A DNA stretch of 32,690 nucleotides from contig NZ_JAMZNK010000055.1 of assembly GCF_027980145.1 (NCBI RefSeq), forward strand, positions 1-32,690. The letters are read 5' to 3'. Positions within the stretch are counted from its first letter, which is position 1. Every line of letters starts with the position of its first letter. Below are positions 19,414-27,015 of the stretch, one piece after another. The position numbers and the translations under genes are program-made. The notes beneath the pieces are model-generated. The model was not told the DNA's origin and did no database searches. It saw only the letters and a program-made list of their open reading frames with translations. Source of the stretch: Flavobacterium azizsancarii. Its GTDB lineage: Bacteria > Bacteroidota > Bacteroidia > Flavobacteriales > Flavobacteriaceae.

Positions 19414-22020
19414 TTATTTTTTAACTAACATCCTTTTAATCTCATTAAGCTTCATTAATGCTTCAACCGGTGTTATTGCATTTATATCAAGACTCATGAT
19501 CTCTTCTTTTATTTCTTCTAATAAAGGATCATCCAGATTAAAGAAACTCATCTGCATTTCGTCAGCTGCTTCTTTTACTCCGTTTAACGCATCGCTGGAA
19601 TGATTTTTTTCTAATTTCTTCAATAACTTCTGCGCTTTCAAAATTACGATTTGAGGCATTCCCGCCATTTTTGCTACATGAATTCCAAAACTATGCGCAC
19701 TTCCTCCTTTTACCAGTTTTCTGATAAAAAGAACGGTGTCTTTTAATTCTTTTACTGCAACATTATAATTCTGGATTCTTGGCAGCGAATCTGTCATTTC
19801 ATTCAGTTCATGATAATGCGTTGCAAACAATGTTTTCGGTTTTCCCGGGTGCTCGTGTAAAAACTCGGCAATAGCCCACGCAATCGAAATTCCGTCATAT
19901 GTACTTGTTCCTCTTCCAATTTCATCCAATAAAACCAAACTACGATCAGAAATATTATTCAGGATCGAAGCCGTTTCATTCATTTCTACCATAAAAGTAG
20001 ATTCGCCCATCGAAATATTATCTGATGCTCCTACTCTGGTAAAAATTTTATCCACAATTCCCATTCTTACACTATCAGCCGGAACAAAACTTCCCATTTG
20101 AGCCAATAACACAATTAATGCCGTTTGTCTTAAAATAGCCGACTTACCGGACATATTGGGTCCCGTAATCATAATAAGCTGTTGCGTTTCTCTGTCTAAA
20201 TAAACATCATTAGCAATATAAGGCGTTCCTACAGGCAATTGTTTCTCGATAACAGGATGCCTTCCGTTTTTGATTTCAAGCTCAAAGGTTTCATCAATCT
20301 CCGGACATACATATAGATTCTCTACGGCCAATTGCGTAAACGAACACAAACAATCTAATTGCGCAACCAAATTCGCATTCATTTGCACTGGCTTGATATA
20401 AGTCGCAATCCAGGCTATTAATTGCTCAAAAAGTTCTGATTCGATTTTATGAATTTTCTCTTCAGCACCTAGAATCTTTGTTTCGTATTCTTTTAATTCT
20501 TCGGTAATATAACGCTCCGCATTTACCAGGGTTTGTTTACGAATCCATTCTGTCGGGACTTTATCTTTGTGCGTATTTCTAACTTCGATATAATATCCAA
20601 ACACATTATTGAAAGATATTTTCAAAGAAGAAATTCCCGTTCTTTCCGATTCTCTTTTTTCAATTCCTTCCAGGTATTCTTTCCCTGATGTAGAAATAGC
20701 ACGCAAATCATCCAGCGCTTCGCTAATCCCTTTTGCAATCGCATTTCCTTTTGCAATAGCTACAGGTGCATCCTGATTCAAAGTCGTTTTAATCTTCTCT
20801 CGTAATAAATCGCAGGAATACAAACTATCTCCAATAATTTTCACTGCTTCCTGCGGACTTTCTAATGCTAAGGTTTTAATTGGAATAATGGCATCAAGAG
20901 ATTCTTTCAGATAAACAATTTCACGTGGCGAAACCTTTCCGGCAGCAATTTTAGAAATCAAACGCTCTAAATCTGAAATTTGCTTAATTTGATATTGAAT
21001 ATTGTATAAAACTTCAGGATTTGATTTCAGGTATGAAACTACATCATGACGTCCTTTTATTTTATTAGCATCTTTTAATGGTAAAGCCAGCCAACGTTTC
21101 AATAAACGTCCGCCCATTGGCGAAAGCGTCCTGTCGATAACATCTAAAAGCGTTACTGCATTTGGATTGTAACTATGGTATAATTCTAAATTTCTAATAG
21201 TAAAACGATCCATCCACACATAAGCATCTTCTGCAATACGCTGAATTGCCGTAATATGCTGAACACGATTGTGCTGTGTCTCGGATAAATAATATAAAAT
21301 TGCTCCGGAAGCTACAATACCATCTTTTAATTCTTCGATACCAAAACCTTTTAAAGAAACAGTCTGAAAATGTTTGGTCAACGTTTCCAGCGCATAATCT
21401 TCTTTGTAGATCCAATCTTCTAAATAAAAAGTATGAAAGTCTTCTCCAAAAGCAGCTTTAAAATCTCCTTTATTATTTTTTGGAACCAGAATTTCACTAG
21501 GATTAAAATTCTGCAATAATTTATCAATGTATTCCGCATTTCCCTGAGCAGTTAAAAACTCTCCGGTAGAAACATCCAGAAAGGAAACTCCGATATTTTT
21601 ATTGGCAAAATAAACAGATGCCAAAAAGTTATTTGTTTTTGATTGTAAAACCTCATCATTCAAAGAAACTCCCGGGGTTACCAGTTCTGTAACGCCACGT
21701 TTCACGATAGTTTTTGTCATTTTTGGATCTTCAAGCTGATCACAAATCGCTACACGAAGTCCGGCTTTAACTAATTTTGGCAAGTACGTATTAATAGAAT
21801 GATGCGGAAAACCTGCTAATGCAGTTTCAGTTTCAGAACCAGCACCTCTTTTAGTCAATGTTATCCCAAGGATTTTTGATGCTCTAACTGCGTCTTCCCC
21901 AAAGGTTTCGTAAAAATCACCTACTCTGAAAAGCAGACATGCATCAGGATATTTTCTCTTGATTTCGTTGTACTGTTTCATTAACGGTGTTTCTTTCACC
22001 ACTTTCTCTTTCGCTGCCAA
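19414..22020 (-). CDS. mutS: DNA mismatch repair protein MutS
   Basis: An 868-residue MutS (E. coli 853). It recognises mismatches as a dimer and recruits MutL. The mismatch-reading motif FYE is at residues 36-38 (GDFYETFG), the same numbers as in E. coli. The connector, clamp and lever domains follow, with SLKISFNNVFGYYIEVRNTH at the clamp. The ATPase at the C-terminal third has Walker A GPNMSGKS (about 620), Walker B LLDEIGRGTSTYDG, and the ATHYHEL switch. Helix-turn-helix dimer contacts (KGGSAHSFGIHVAKMAGMP) complete it. No truncation. It is downstream of nothing else on the strand and has its own spacer, followed after the stop by the tRNA promoter region. Confidence 0.98.
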   Translation of the reverse strand: MAAKEKVVKETPLMKQYNEIKRKYPDACLLFRVGDFYETFGEDAVRASKILGITLTKRGAGSETETALAGFPHHSINTYLPKLVKAGLRVAICDQLEDPKMTKTIVKRGVTELVTPGVSLNDEVLQSKTNNFLASVYFANKNIGVSFLDVSTGEFLTAQGNAEYIDKLLQNFNPSEILVPKNNKGDFKAAFGEDFHTFYLEDWIYKEDYALETLTKHFQTVSLKGFGIEELKDGIVASGAILYYLSETQHNRVQHITAIQRIAEDAYVWMDRFTIRNLELYHSYNPNAVTLLDVIDRTLSPMGGRLLKRWLALPLKDANKIKGRHDVVSYLKSNPEVLYNIQYQIKQISDLERLISKIAAGKVSPREIVYLKESLDAIIPIKTLALESPQEAVKIIGDSLYSCDLLREKIKTTLNQDAPVAIAKGNAIAKGISEALDDLRAISTSGKEYLEGIEKRESERTGISSLKISFNNVFGYYIEVRNTHKDKVPTEWIRKQTLVNAERYITEELKEYETKILGAEEKIHKIESELFEQLIAWIATYIKPVQMNANLVAQLDCLCSFTQLAVENLYVCPEIDETFELEIKNGRHPVIEKQLPVGTPYIANDVYLDRETQQLIMITGPNMSGKSAILRQTALIVLLAQMGSFVPADSVRMGIVDKIFTRVGASDNISMGESTFMVEMNETASILNNISDRSLVLLDEIGRGTSTYDGISIAWAIAEFLHEHPGKPKTLFATHYHELNEMTDSLPRIQNYNVAVKELKDTVLFIRKLVKGGSAHSFGIHVAKMAGMPQIVILKAQKLLKKLEKNHSSDALNGVKEAADEMQMSFFNLDDPLLEEIKEEIMSLDINAITPVEALMKLNEIKRMLVKK

Positions 22021-22143
22021 ATTATTGTGTTTTAAATGAAAAATATAAGACAGCGAATTTATAATATTTTGAAGGAATATCGAAGTGGTTCAAAAATTAA
22101 AATATTTTAAGAAATTTTTATATTAAGATATAAGATTTTTATA

Positions 22144-22151
22144 TAGATTTG
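22144..22151 (+). promoter_or_regulatory. -7 promoter element of the DUF1573 gene
   Basis: TAGATTTG matches TAnnTTTG, 27 nt before the ATG at 22179. The -33 region is T-rich without a clear TTG. Confidence 0.5.
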
Positions 22152-22178
22152 TTCATAATTAAAACAAAGATTCTAAAG

Positions 22179-22604
22179 ATGAAAAAAATAATTTTATTCG
22201 CTATGTTAGCTGTAGTTGGAATTACTGCTTCTAACGCTCAAGCTAAAAAAGCAACGGCTAAAGTTGCTAAGGTTGAAGGAGCCGGAATGGCCTTTGAAAC
22301 AGAAACTATTGATTACGGAACTATCGCTCACAACGCTGATGGAAAACGTGAATTCGTTTTTGTAAACAACGGAACTAAACCATTAATCATTACAAATACG
22401 CAAGGATCTTGTGGTTGTACTGTACCAACAACTCCAAAAGAGCCTATCGCTCCGGGAGCTAAAGGTATTATTGGTGTAAAATACGCTACTGACAGAGTTG
22501 GTGCTTTTACAAAAACTGTAACTGTTACTTCTAATGCTGAAGGACAACCTACAAAAGTACTTACTATTAAAGGTACAGTTTTACCAGATCCTGTTAAAAG
22601 CTAA
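22179..22604 (+). CDS. Secreted DUF1573 (Ig-like/ASPM-type) protein
   Basis: A 141-residue protein with a signal peptide (hydrophobic residues 4-18, cleavage after SNAQA or close to it). The rest is one DUF1573 beta-sandwich: FETETIDYGTIAHNADGKREFVFVNNGTKPLIIT, then the family hallmark GSCGCTVP and KGIIGVKYATDRVGAFTKTVTVTSN. The Cys pair of SCGC is family-conserved and may form a disulfide or bind metal. DUF1573 proteins are very common periplasmic proteins of unknown role in Bacteroidota. A TTG at 22149 in the same frame is a poor start because it adds 10 residues before the signal peptide; the ATG at 22179 is used. Confidence 0.9.
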   Translation: MKKIILFAMLAVVGITASNAQAKKATAKVAKVEGAGMAFETETIDYGTIAHNADGKREFVFVNNGTKPLIITNTQGSCGCTVPTTPKEPIAPGAKGIIGVKYATDRVGAFTKTVTVTSNAEGQPTKVLTIKGTVLPDPVKS

Positions 22605-22630
22605 TCTGAAAAACAAAATAAAATAAATCG

Positions 22631-22660
22631 AAAAAGCTTCCTTATCTTTGGAAGCTTTTT
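22631..22660 (+). terminator. Terminator of the DUF1573 gene
   Basis: A perfect 11-bp stem (AAAAAGCTTCC / GGAAGCTTTTT) with an 8-nt loop and further T residues, lying only 24 nt before the next gene's ATG. Confidence 0.88.
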
Positions 22661-22683
22661 TTATGACCTGAATACAACACAAA

Positions 22684-23226
22684 ATGAGAAAACTCGAAAA
22701 TAGCGAACTAGACAGAAAATCAATCGAAGATTTTAAAAAATCAGACAAAACACCTCTAATAATAGTTTTAGACGACATTCGCAGCTTACACAATATTGGT
22801 TCTGTGTTTAGAACTTCGGATGCTTTTTTAGTAGAGAAAATAATTTTGTGCGGTATTACGGCTACTCCTCCCAATAAAGAAATTAATAAAACTGCTCTTG
22901 GCGCAACTGACACTGTTGCCTGGGAACATCATGAAAATGTATTGGAAGTTATTGAAAATCTTAAAAAAGAAAATGTACTAACATTGGCTATTGAGCAGGT
23001 TGAAAGTGCTATTTTTCTTCAGGATTTTAAAGTTGAGAAAAATCAAAAATATGCTCTTGTTTTTGGCAATGAAGTTCATGGCGTAGCTCAGGAAGCTGTA
23101 GCAATTTGTGATGGCTGTATCGAAATTCCTCAATTAGGAACCAAACATTCCTTAAATATTGCCGTGAGCGCAGGAATTGTTGTTTGGGATTTATTCCAGA
23201 AATTAAACTGGCCAAATACAATTTAA
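22684..23226 (+). CDS. TrmH/SpoU family RNA 2'-O-methyltransferase
   Basis: A 180-residue SPOUT-fold methyltransferase using SAM to methylate ribose in tRNA or rRNA. The three SpoU motifs are clear: motif 1 DDIRSLHNIGSVFRTSDAF (catalytic Arg with Asn), motif 2 YALVFGNEVHGV, motif 3 IPQLGTKHSLNIAVSAGIVVWD with the knotted SAM loop. The N-terminal substrate-binding extension of RlmB/TrmH is missing, so this is a minimal TrmL/TrmH-like form. The target base is not deducible. It follows the DUF1573 terminator and has a likely terminator of its own. Confidence 0.92.
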   Translation: MRKLENSELDRKSIEDFKKSDKTPLIIVLDDIRSLHNIGSVFRTSDAFLVEKIILCGITATPPNKEINKTALGATDTVAWEHHENVLEVIENLKKENVLTLAIEQVESAIFLQDFKVEKNQKYALVFGNEVHGVAQEAVAICDGCIEIPQLGTKHSLNIAVSAGIVVWDLFQKLNWPNTI

Positions 23227-23233
23227 GAAAACC

Positions 23234-23277
23234 ATCTACTGTTCTAAAATGTTATTTTACAGTAGATTTTAGCTTTA
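23234..23277 (+). terminator. Likely terminator of the RNA methyltransferase gene
   Basis: ATCTACTGT (23234-23242) pairs with ACAGTAGAT (23269-23277), and AAAAT/ATTTT inside extends the helix across a small bulge. It is followed by TTTAGC. The T-tract is short. Confidence 0.6.
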
Positions 23278-23333
23278 AATGTTAGAAATTAAAATATATT
23301 TTTTTGTGATTATAAAATTGATACTTTTATAAA

Positions 23334-25520
23334 ATGAAAAATATCAATTTTTTAAAAACAACCACATTATTTTTTATTTTAATCTTCAGTCAATCTTATG
23401 CAAATGAGAAAATTAGCATTAGAGATAAAAATTTAATTACGACCGCAAAAGACACTCTCAAATCAAACAAAAACAACAATACAAAAATTAATTTTGCTAT
23501 TACTCCACCTGTAATTAAAGCAAGTGGAGATCAATTCTATTGCCCGCAAAACACCATAAATATTGTAACTAATATTACAATTACCCACGATCCGCTAGAA
23601 TCAGGAACAGTAGCAGGGTATATTCAGATTTCTTCAGGTTATTCTAACGGTTTGGATCGGTTAGTACTTTCAAACCCAGCATCACATCCTTCGATCATAA
23701 CAAGCTGGGACGGTACTGCAGGAAAATTAACATTGTCAAATTCAATAGGAGGCACTGTTTTATATTCTGACCTGGAAGCTGCGATTAAAGATGTTGTGTT
23801 CTCTAATACTTCAGCTGCAGCATCAGGAACTAAAACTTTTTCGATAACAATTGGTCAGGCTAATTATTTACCCTCTACACAACATTATTATTTATATATT
23901 CCAAGTATTGGCATTACCTGGAATGCTGCAAAAGCTGCCGCAGAAACAAGCACTTATTATGGATTAAAAGGTTATCTCGCCACTATTTTATCAGCTGATG
24001 AAGCCAAATTAATTGGCGAACAGGCATCAGGAACAGGATGGATTGGCGGGAGCGATGCCGAAACTGAAGGGGTCTGGAAATGGGTTACAGGACCTGAAGC
24101 CGGAACAGTATTCTGGAATGGGGGCGCAAATGGCACAACACCCAATTATGCTTTCTGGAATGCCGGAGAACCTAATAATCAAGGCGGAAATGAAAACTAC
24201 GCACACATTACACAGCCTGGTGTTGGAATAAGAGGATCATGGAATGATCTAGCAAATACTGGGGATTCAAGTGGCAATTACCAACCTAAAGGTTATGTTG
24301 TAGAATATGGCGGAATGCCGGGCGAATTGCCTCTGGAAATTGCAGCAAGTACTAAAATCACAATTCCAACTGTCACAAAAACTACTCCAAATTCAGTTTG
24401 CGATTCAGGAAGTTTTACACTGAATGCTACTGCAACAACGGGAGCAACAATTAATTGGTACGACGCAGCAATTGGAGGAAATTTATTGGCAACAGGAAAT
24501 TCTTATACGTCTCCTGTCTTAAATACAACAACTACCTATTATGTTGATGCTGGTTGCGAATCGAACCGAAAAGCGGTTATCGCTACTGTAAACCCAACAC
24601 CTGCAACACCAATAGCCATTTCTTCGACTGTTTATAATTGTGGCCCGGGAACCGTAACTATTGAAGCTAATTCTAACATTGGTGTTATTAATTGGTTTAC
24701 ATCTTCTATTGGCGGAACGAGTGTTTTTATGGGAAATCGTTTTCTTACACCAACTATTTCAGCCAACACCACTTATTATGCTCAAGCTTCCTACAGCACT
24801 TGTATCAACACAGATCGCACGCCTGTAAACATCATATTATACACACCACCTGTTGTAACGAATGAAACTTTGCCTTTGTGCCAATTTCAAAAAGTTACTC
24901 TCGATGCGGGAATTACCGGAATGTCTTACTTATGGAATACTGGTGCAACAACTCAAACTATTGAAGTTACTGCCAGCGGAACTTATACTGTAGACGTTAC
25001 AAGTCCTGCTCCTGAAAATTGTACGAGCCGAAAAACAATCATCGTTAATGAACATCAGGTTCCTCAAATAGACAGAATTGATGTAAACGGGACTACGGCT
25101 GTGATTTATCTTAAAAAAGAAGCTGACTATTTTGAATATTCTGTAGACGGTACAAATTTTCAGAATTCTAATACTTTTTTTGATGTACCAGGTGGCTTGC
25201 AAACCGCTTATGTAAGAGAAAAAAGTGGTTGCGAACAAACCATACAGAACTTTGTCGTTCTTGTATTTCCTGCATTTTTCACTCCAAACAATGATTCTTA
25301 TAATGATTTATGGGAGGTAACCGGAATGGAAAATTATCCGCAGGCACAAGTTACTATTTTCGATCGCTACGGAAAATTAATCGCACAGCTTAACTCTTCT
25401 GAAATGAATTGGGACGGAACTTTAAACAGAATACCTTTGCCGGCTTCTGATTATTGGTATGCCTTGAAGATTGATGACACCAAACCTGTTTTAAGAGGAC
25501 ATTTTTCTTTGAAAAGGTGA
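23334..25520 (+). CDS. C-type lectin/Ig-like exoprotein with T9SS type B sorting domain
   Basis: A 728-residue secreted protein. Signal peptide at residues 1-23. Residues about 60-180 are a beta-rich domain. About 185-325 is a C-type lectin-like domain: GWIGGSDAETEGVWKW, FWNAGEPNNQGGNENYAHI with the mannose-type EPN motif, and WNDL with the calcium-linked WND motif, suggesting Ca-dependent sugar binding. About 340-490 holds two similar Ig-like repeats (NWYDAAIGG...TTTYYV and NWFTSSIGG...NTTYYA). About 500-560 is a third, with YLWNTGATTQTIEV. The end (FFTPNNDSYNDLWEVTGMENYPQ and IFDRYGKLI...WDGT...LPASDYWY...LRGHFSLKR) is the gliding motility-associated C-terminal domain, signal type B for T9SS export and surface attachment. 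A likely adhesin for polysaccharide; no enzyme domain is visible. Confidence 0.93.
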   Translation: MKNINFLKTTTLFFILIFSQSYANEKISIRDKNLITTAKDTLKSNKNNNTKINFAITPPVIKASGDQFYCPQNTINIVTNITITHDPLESGTVAGYIQISSGYSNGLDRLVLSNPASHPSIITSWDGTAGKLTLSNSIGGTVLYSDLEAAIKDVVFSNTSAAASGTKTFSITIGQANYLPSTQHYYLYIPSIGITWNAAKAAAETSTYYGLKGYLATILSADEAKLIGEQASGTGWIGGSDAETEGVWKWVTGPEAGTVFWNGGANGTTPNYAFWNAGEPNNQGGNENYAHITQPGVGIRGSWNDLANTGDSSGNYQPKGYVVEYGGMPGELPLEIAASTKITIPTVTKTTPNSVCDSGSFTLNATATTGATINWYDAAIGGNLLATGNSYTSPVLNTTTTYYVDAGCESNRKAVIATVNPTPATPIAISSTVYNCGPGTVTIEANSNIGVINWFTSSIGGTSVFMGNRFLTPTISANTTYYAQASYSTCINTDRTPVNIILYTPPVVTNETLPLCQFQKVTLDAGITGMSYLWNTGATTQTIEVTASGTYTVDVTSPAPENCTSRKTIIVNEHQVPQIDRIDVNGTTAVIYLKKEADYFEYSVDGTNFQNSNTFFDVPGGLQTAYVREKSGCEQTIQNFVVLVFPAFFTPNNDSYNDLWEVTGMENYPQAQVTIFDRYGKLIAQLNSSEMNWDGTLNRIPLPASDYWYALKIDDTKPVLRGHFSLKR

Positions 25521-25524
25521 AATA

Positions 25525-25605
25525 AATTAGAGAATGTGCCAATTAGAGAATTTGATAATTAAAAATAGAGTACAAACAATTATCTAATTCGCACATTTTC
25601 TAATT
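25525..25605. repeat. AATTAGAGAATGTGC-type inverted repeat
   Basis: Left part 25525-25560 (AATTAGAGAATGTGCCAATTAG...) and right part 25578-25605 are near-complementary, with short units AATTAGA and ATAATT at intervals of about 10 nt. It lies between convergent 3' ends of the lectin-like gene and folK-dNK; it may serve as their terminator region. Confidence 0.75.
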
Positions 25606-25611
25606 ATCTCA

Positions 25612-26745
25612 TTAACCAATCTTCTTCTGGATTTCATTTAATATAAAAAGATAATCTTCGTGTTTTTTGACAAAATCCCGATCCGAAACATCTATAATCA
25701 GAACATTCAAATCTGTTTGGGATTTAATATAATCGAGATAACCAGTATTGATTTTATCTAAATATTCTGCCTCAATATTCTGTTCGTATGTGCGTCCTCG
25801 TTTTTTAATATTTTGAAGTAAACGCTCTGAATTCTGATACAGATAAACGTACAGATCAGGTTTTGGCATTTCTTTGTAGATAATATCGAACAAGTTTCGA
25901 TACAAACGATATTCATCTTCTGCTAAAGTAATCTTAGCAAAAATCAACGATTTAAAAATATGGTAATCCGCTACAATGAAATCTTTAAAAAGATCAAACT
26001 GCGCCAGATCATCTGATAATTGCTGATAACGATCTGCAAGGAAAGACATTTCTAACGGAAAAGCATATCGGTTTTGATCTTTGTAAAATTTGGGTAAAAA
26101 AGGATTATCTGCAAAACGCTCCAAGACTGTTTTTGCATTAAAATCTTCGGCAATTTTTTGTACTAAAGTTGTTTTACCTGCTCCGATATTCCCTTCAAAA
26201 GCAATATAATTAAAGTTTTCCAATGCAATTTCGCGCAATGGATTCTTTAAATCCTGAACTACAGTACAAATACTGTCATCTGGCGAAATGGCAATTAACT
26301 CTGAAATAGATTTCTGAAAAACAGGATGTTTCCAATCTAATTTTAAATCCTGCATTGGCAACAAAACAAAATTTCTGTTTTGCATTAAAGGATGTGGAAT
26401 TTTTAGTTTTTCTGAATCAATAATTTCATCATCAAAAACAATCAAATCAATGTCAATAATTCGGGATTGGTATCCTGACTGATTTGACCTGATTCGTCCT
26501 AAATGTTTTTCGACTTTTAAAACCTGGTTCAGTATTTTTTGCGCAGATGAAGTAGTATGCAAAACTAATGCGCAATTATAAAAAGCATCGCTTTCGAACC
26601 CCCATGCAGGAGTTTCGTACAGTTTTGAAACCCTGATTACGGTCCCTACTTCCTGATGTATCAAATCGATACAACTTTCGATGTTTGCTAACCTGTTTCC
26701 CTGATTACTCCCTATTGATAAAACGACTTGATGCTGTGACTTCAT
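25612..26745 (-). CDS. folK: Fusion of HPPK (FolK) and deoxynucleoside kinase
   Basis: A 377-residue two-domain enzyme. Residues about 5-160 are 6-hydroxymethyl-7,8-dihydropterin pyrophosphokinase: LSIGSNQGNRLANI, VSKLYETPAWGF, LGRIRSNQSGYQSRIIDIDLIVFDDE (HPPK signature with both metal-binding Asp) and PHPLMQNRNFVLLPM. It activates the pterin for folate synthesis. Residues about 170-377 are a deoxynucleoside kinase: FEGNIGAGKTT (P-loop, Gly185-Thr193), LERFADNPFLPKFY, SFLADRYQQL, YLYQNSERLLQNIKKRGRTYEQNI (lid), like bacterial dAdo/dGuo kinases that salvage deoxynucleosides. The join at about 160-170 is short, with no frameshift. I know this fusion from Bacteroidota. It is divergent from sppA and isolated from other folate genes. 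Confidence 0.94.
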   Translation of the reverse strand: MKSQHQVVLSIGSNQGNRLANIESCIDLIHQEVGTVIRVSKLYETPAWGFESDAFYNCALVLHTTSSAQKILNQVLKVEKHLGRIRSNQSGYQSRIIDIDLIVFDDEIIDSEKLKIPHPLMQNRNFVLLPMQDLKLDWKHPVFQKSISELIAISPDDSICTVVQDLKNPLREIALENFNYIAFEGNIGAGKTTLVQKIAEDFNAKTVLERFADNPFLPKFYKDQNRYAFPLEMSFLADRYQQLSDDLAQFDLFKDFIVADYHIFKSLIFAKITLAEDEYRLYRNLFDIIYKEMPKPDLYVYLYQNSERLLQNIKKRGRTYEQNIEAEYLDKINTGYLDYIKSQTDLNVLIIDVSDRDFVKKHEDYLFILNEIQKKIG

Positions 26746-26963
26746 AATTAATGCAAATTAACTAAAACTATTTTAGAATTACTCACATTATTTGATTCAA
26801 GAATCAGAAGTTTCGAACTGTTTTGGCTTTTTTATTTTCTTTATCTTCTTAAAAAAACTTGAAACATCTTACAAAAATAACCTATCTTTAATTAGAAGTT
26901 TAAAAATGTAAAAACCACAAGTATTTCACTTAATTGTATATCAGAAATAATTTGTTTTTAGAG

Positions 26964-26971
26964 TACATTTG
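26964..26971 (+). promoter_or_regulatory. -7 promoter element of sppA
   Basis: TACATTTG matches TAnnTTTG, 45 nt before the sppA ATG at 27016. A TTG at a good distance was not found. Confidence 0.5.
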
Positions 26972-27015
26972 TAACAAATCAGCCTTTTTAGCTACTTATT
27001 AAAAAAAATACACTT

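Noticed and set aside
19696..21461. Open frames on either strand within mutS
   Set aside because: They are in other frames of an intact, strongly conserved mutS gene and give no recognisable product.
22149..22178. TTG start for the DUF1573 protein
   Set aside because: It would fall in the -7 promoter element (22144-22151) and place ten extra residues before a normal signal peptide.
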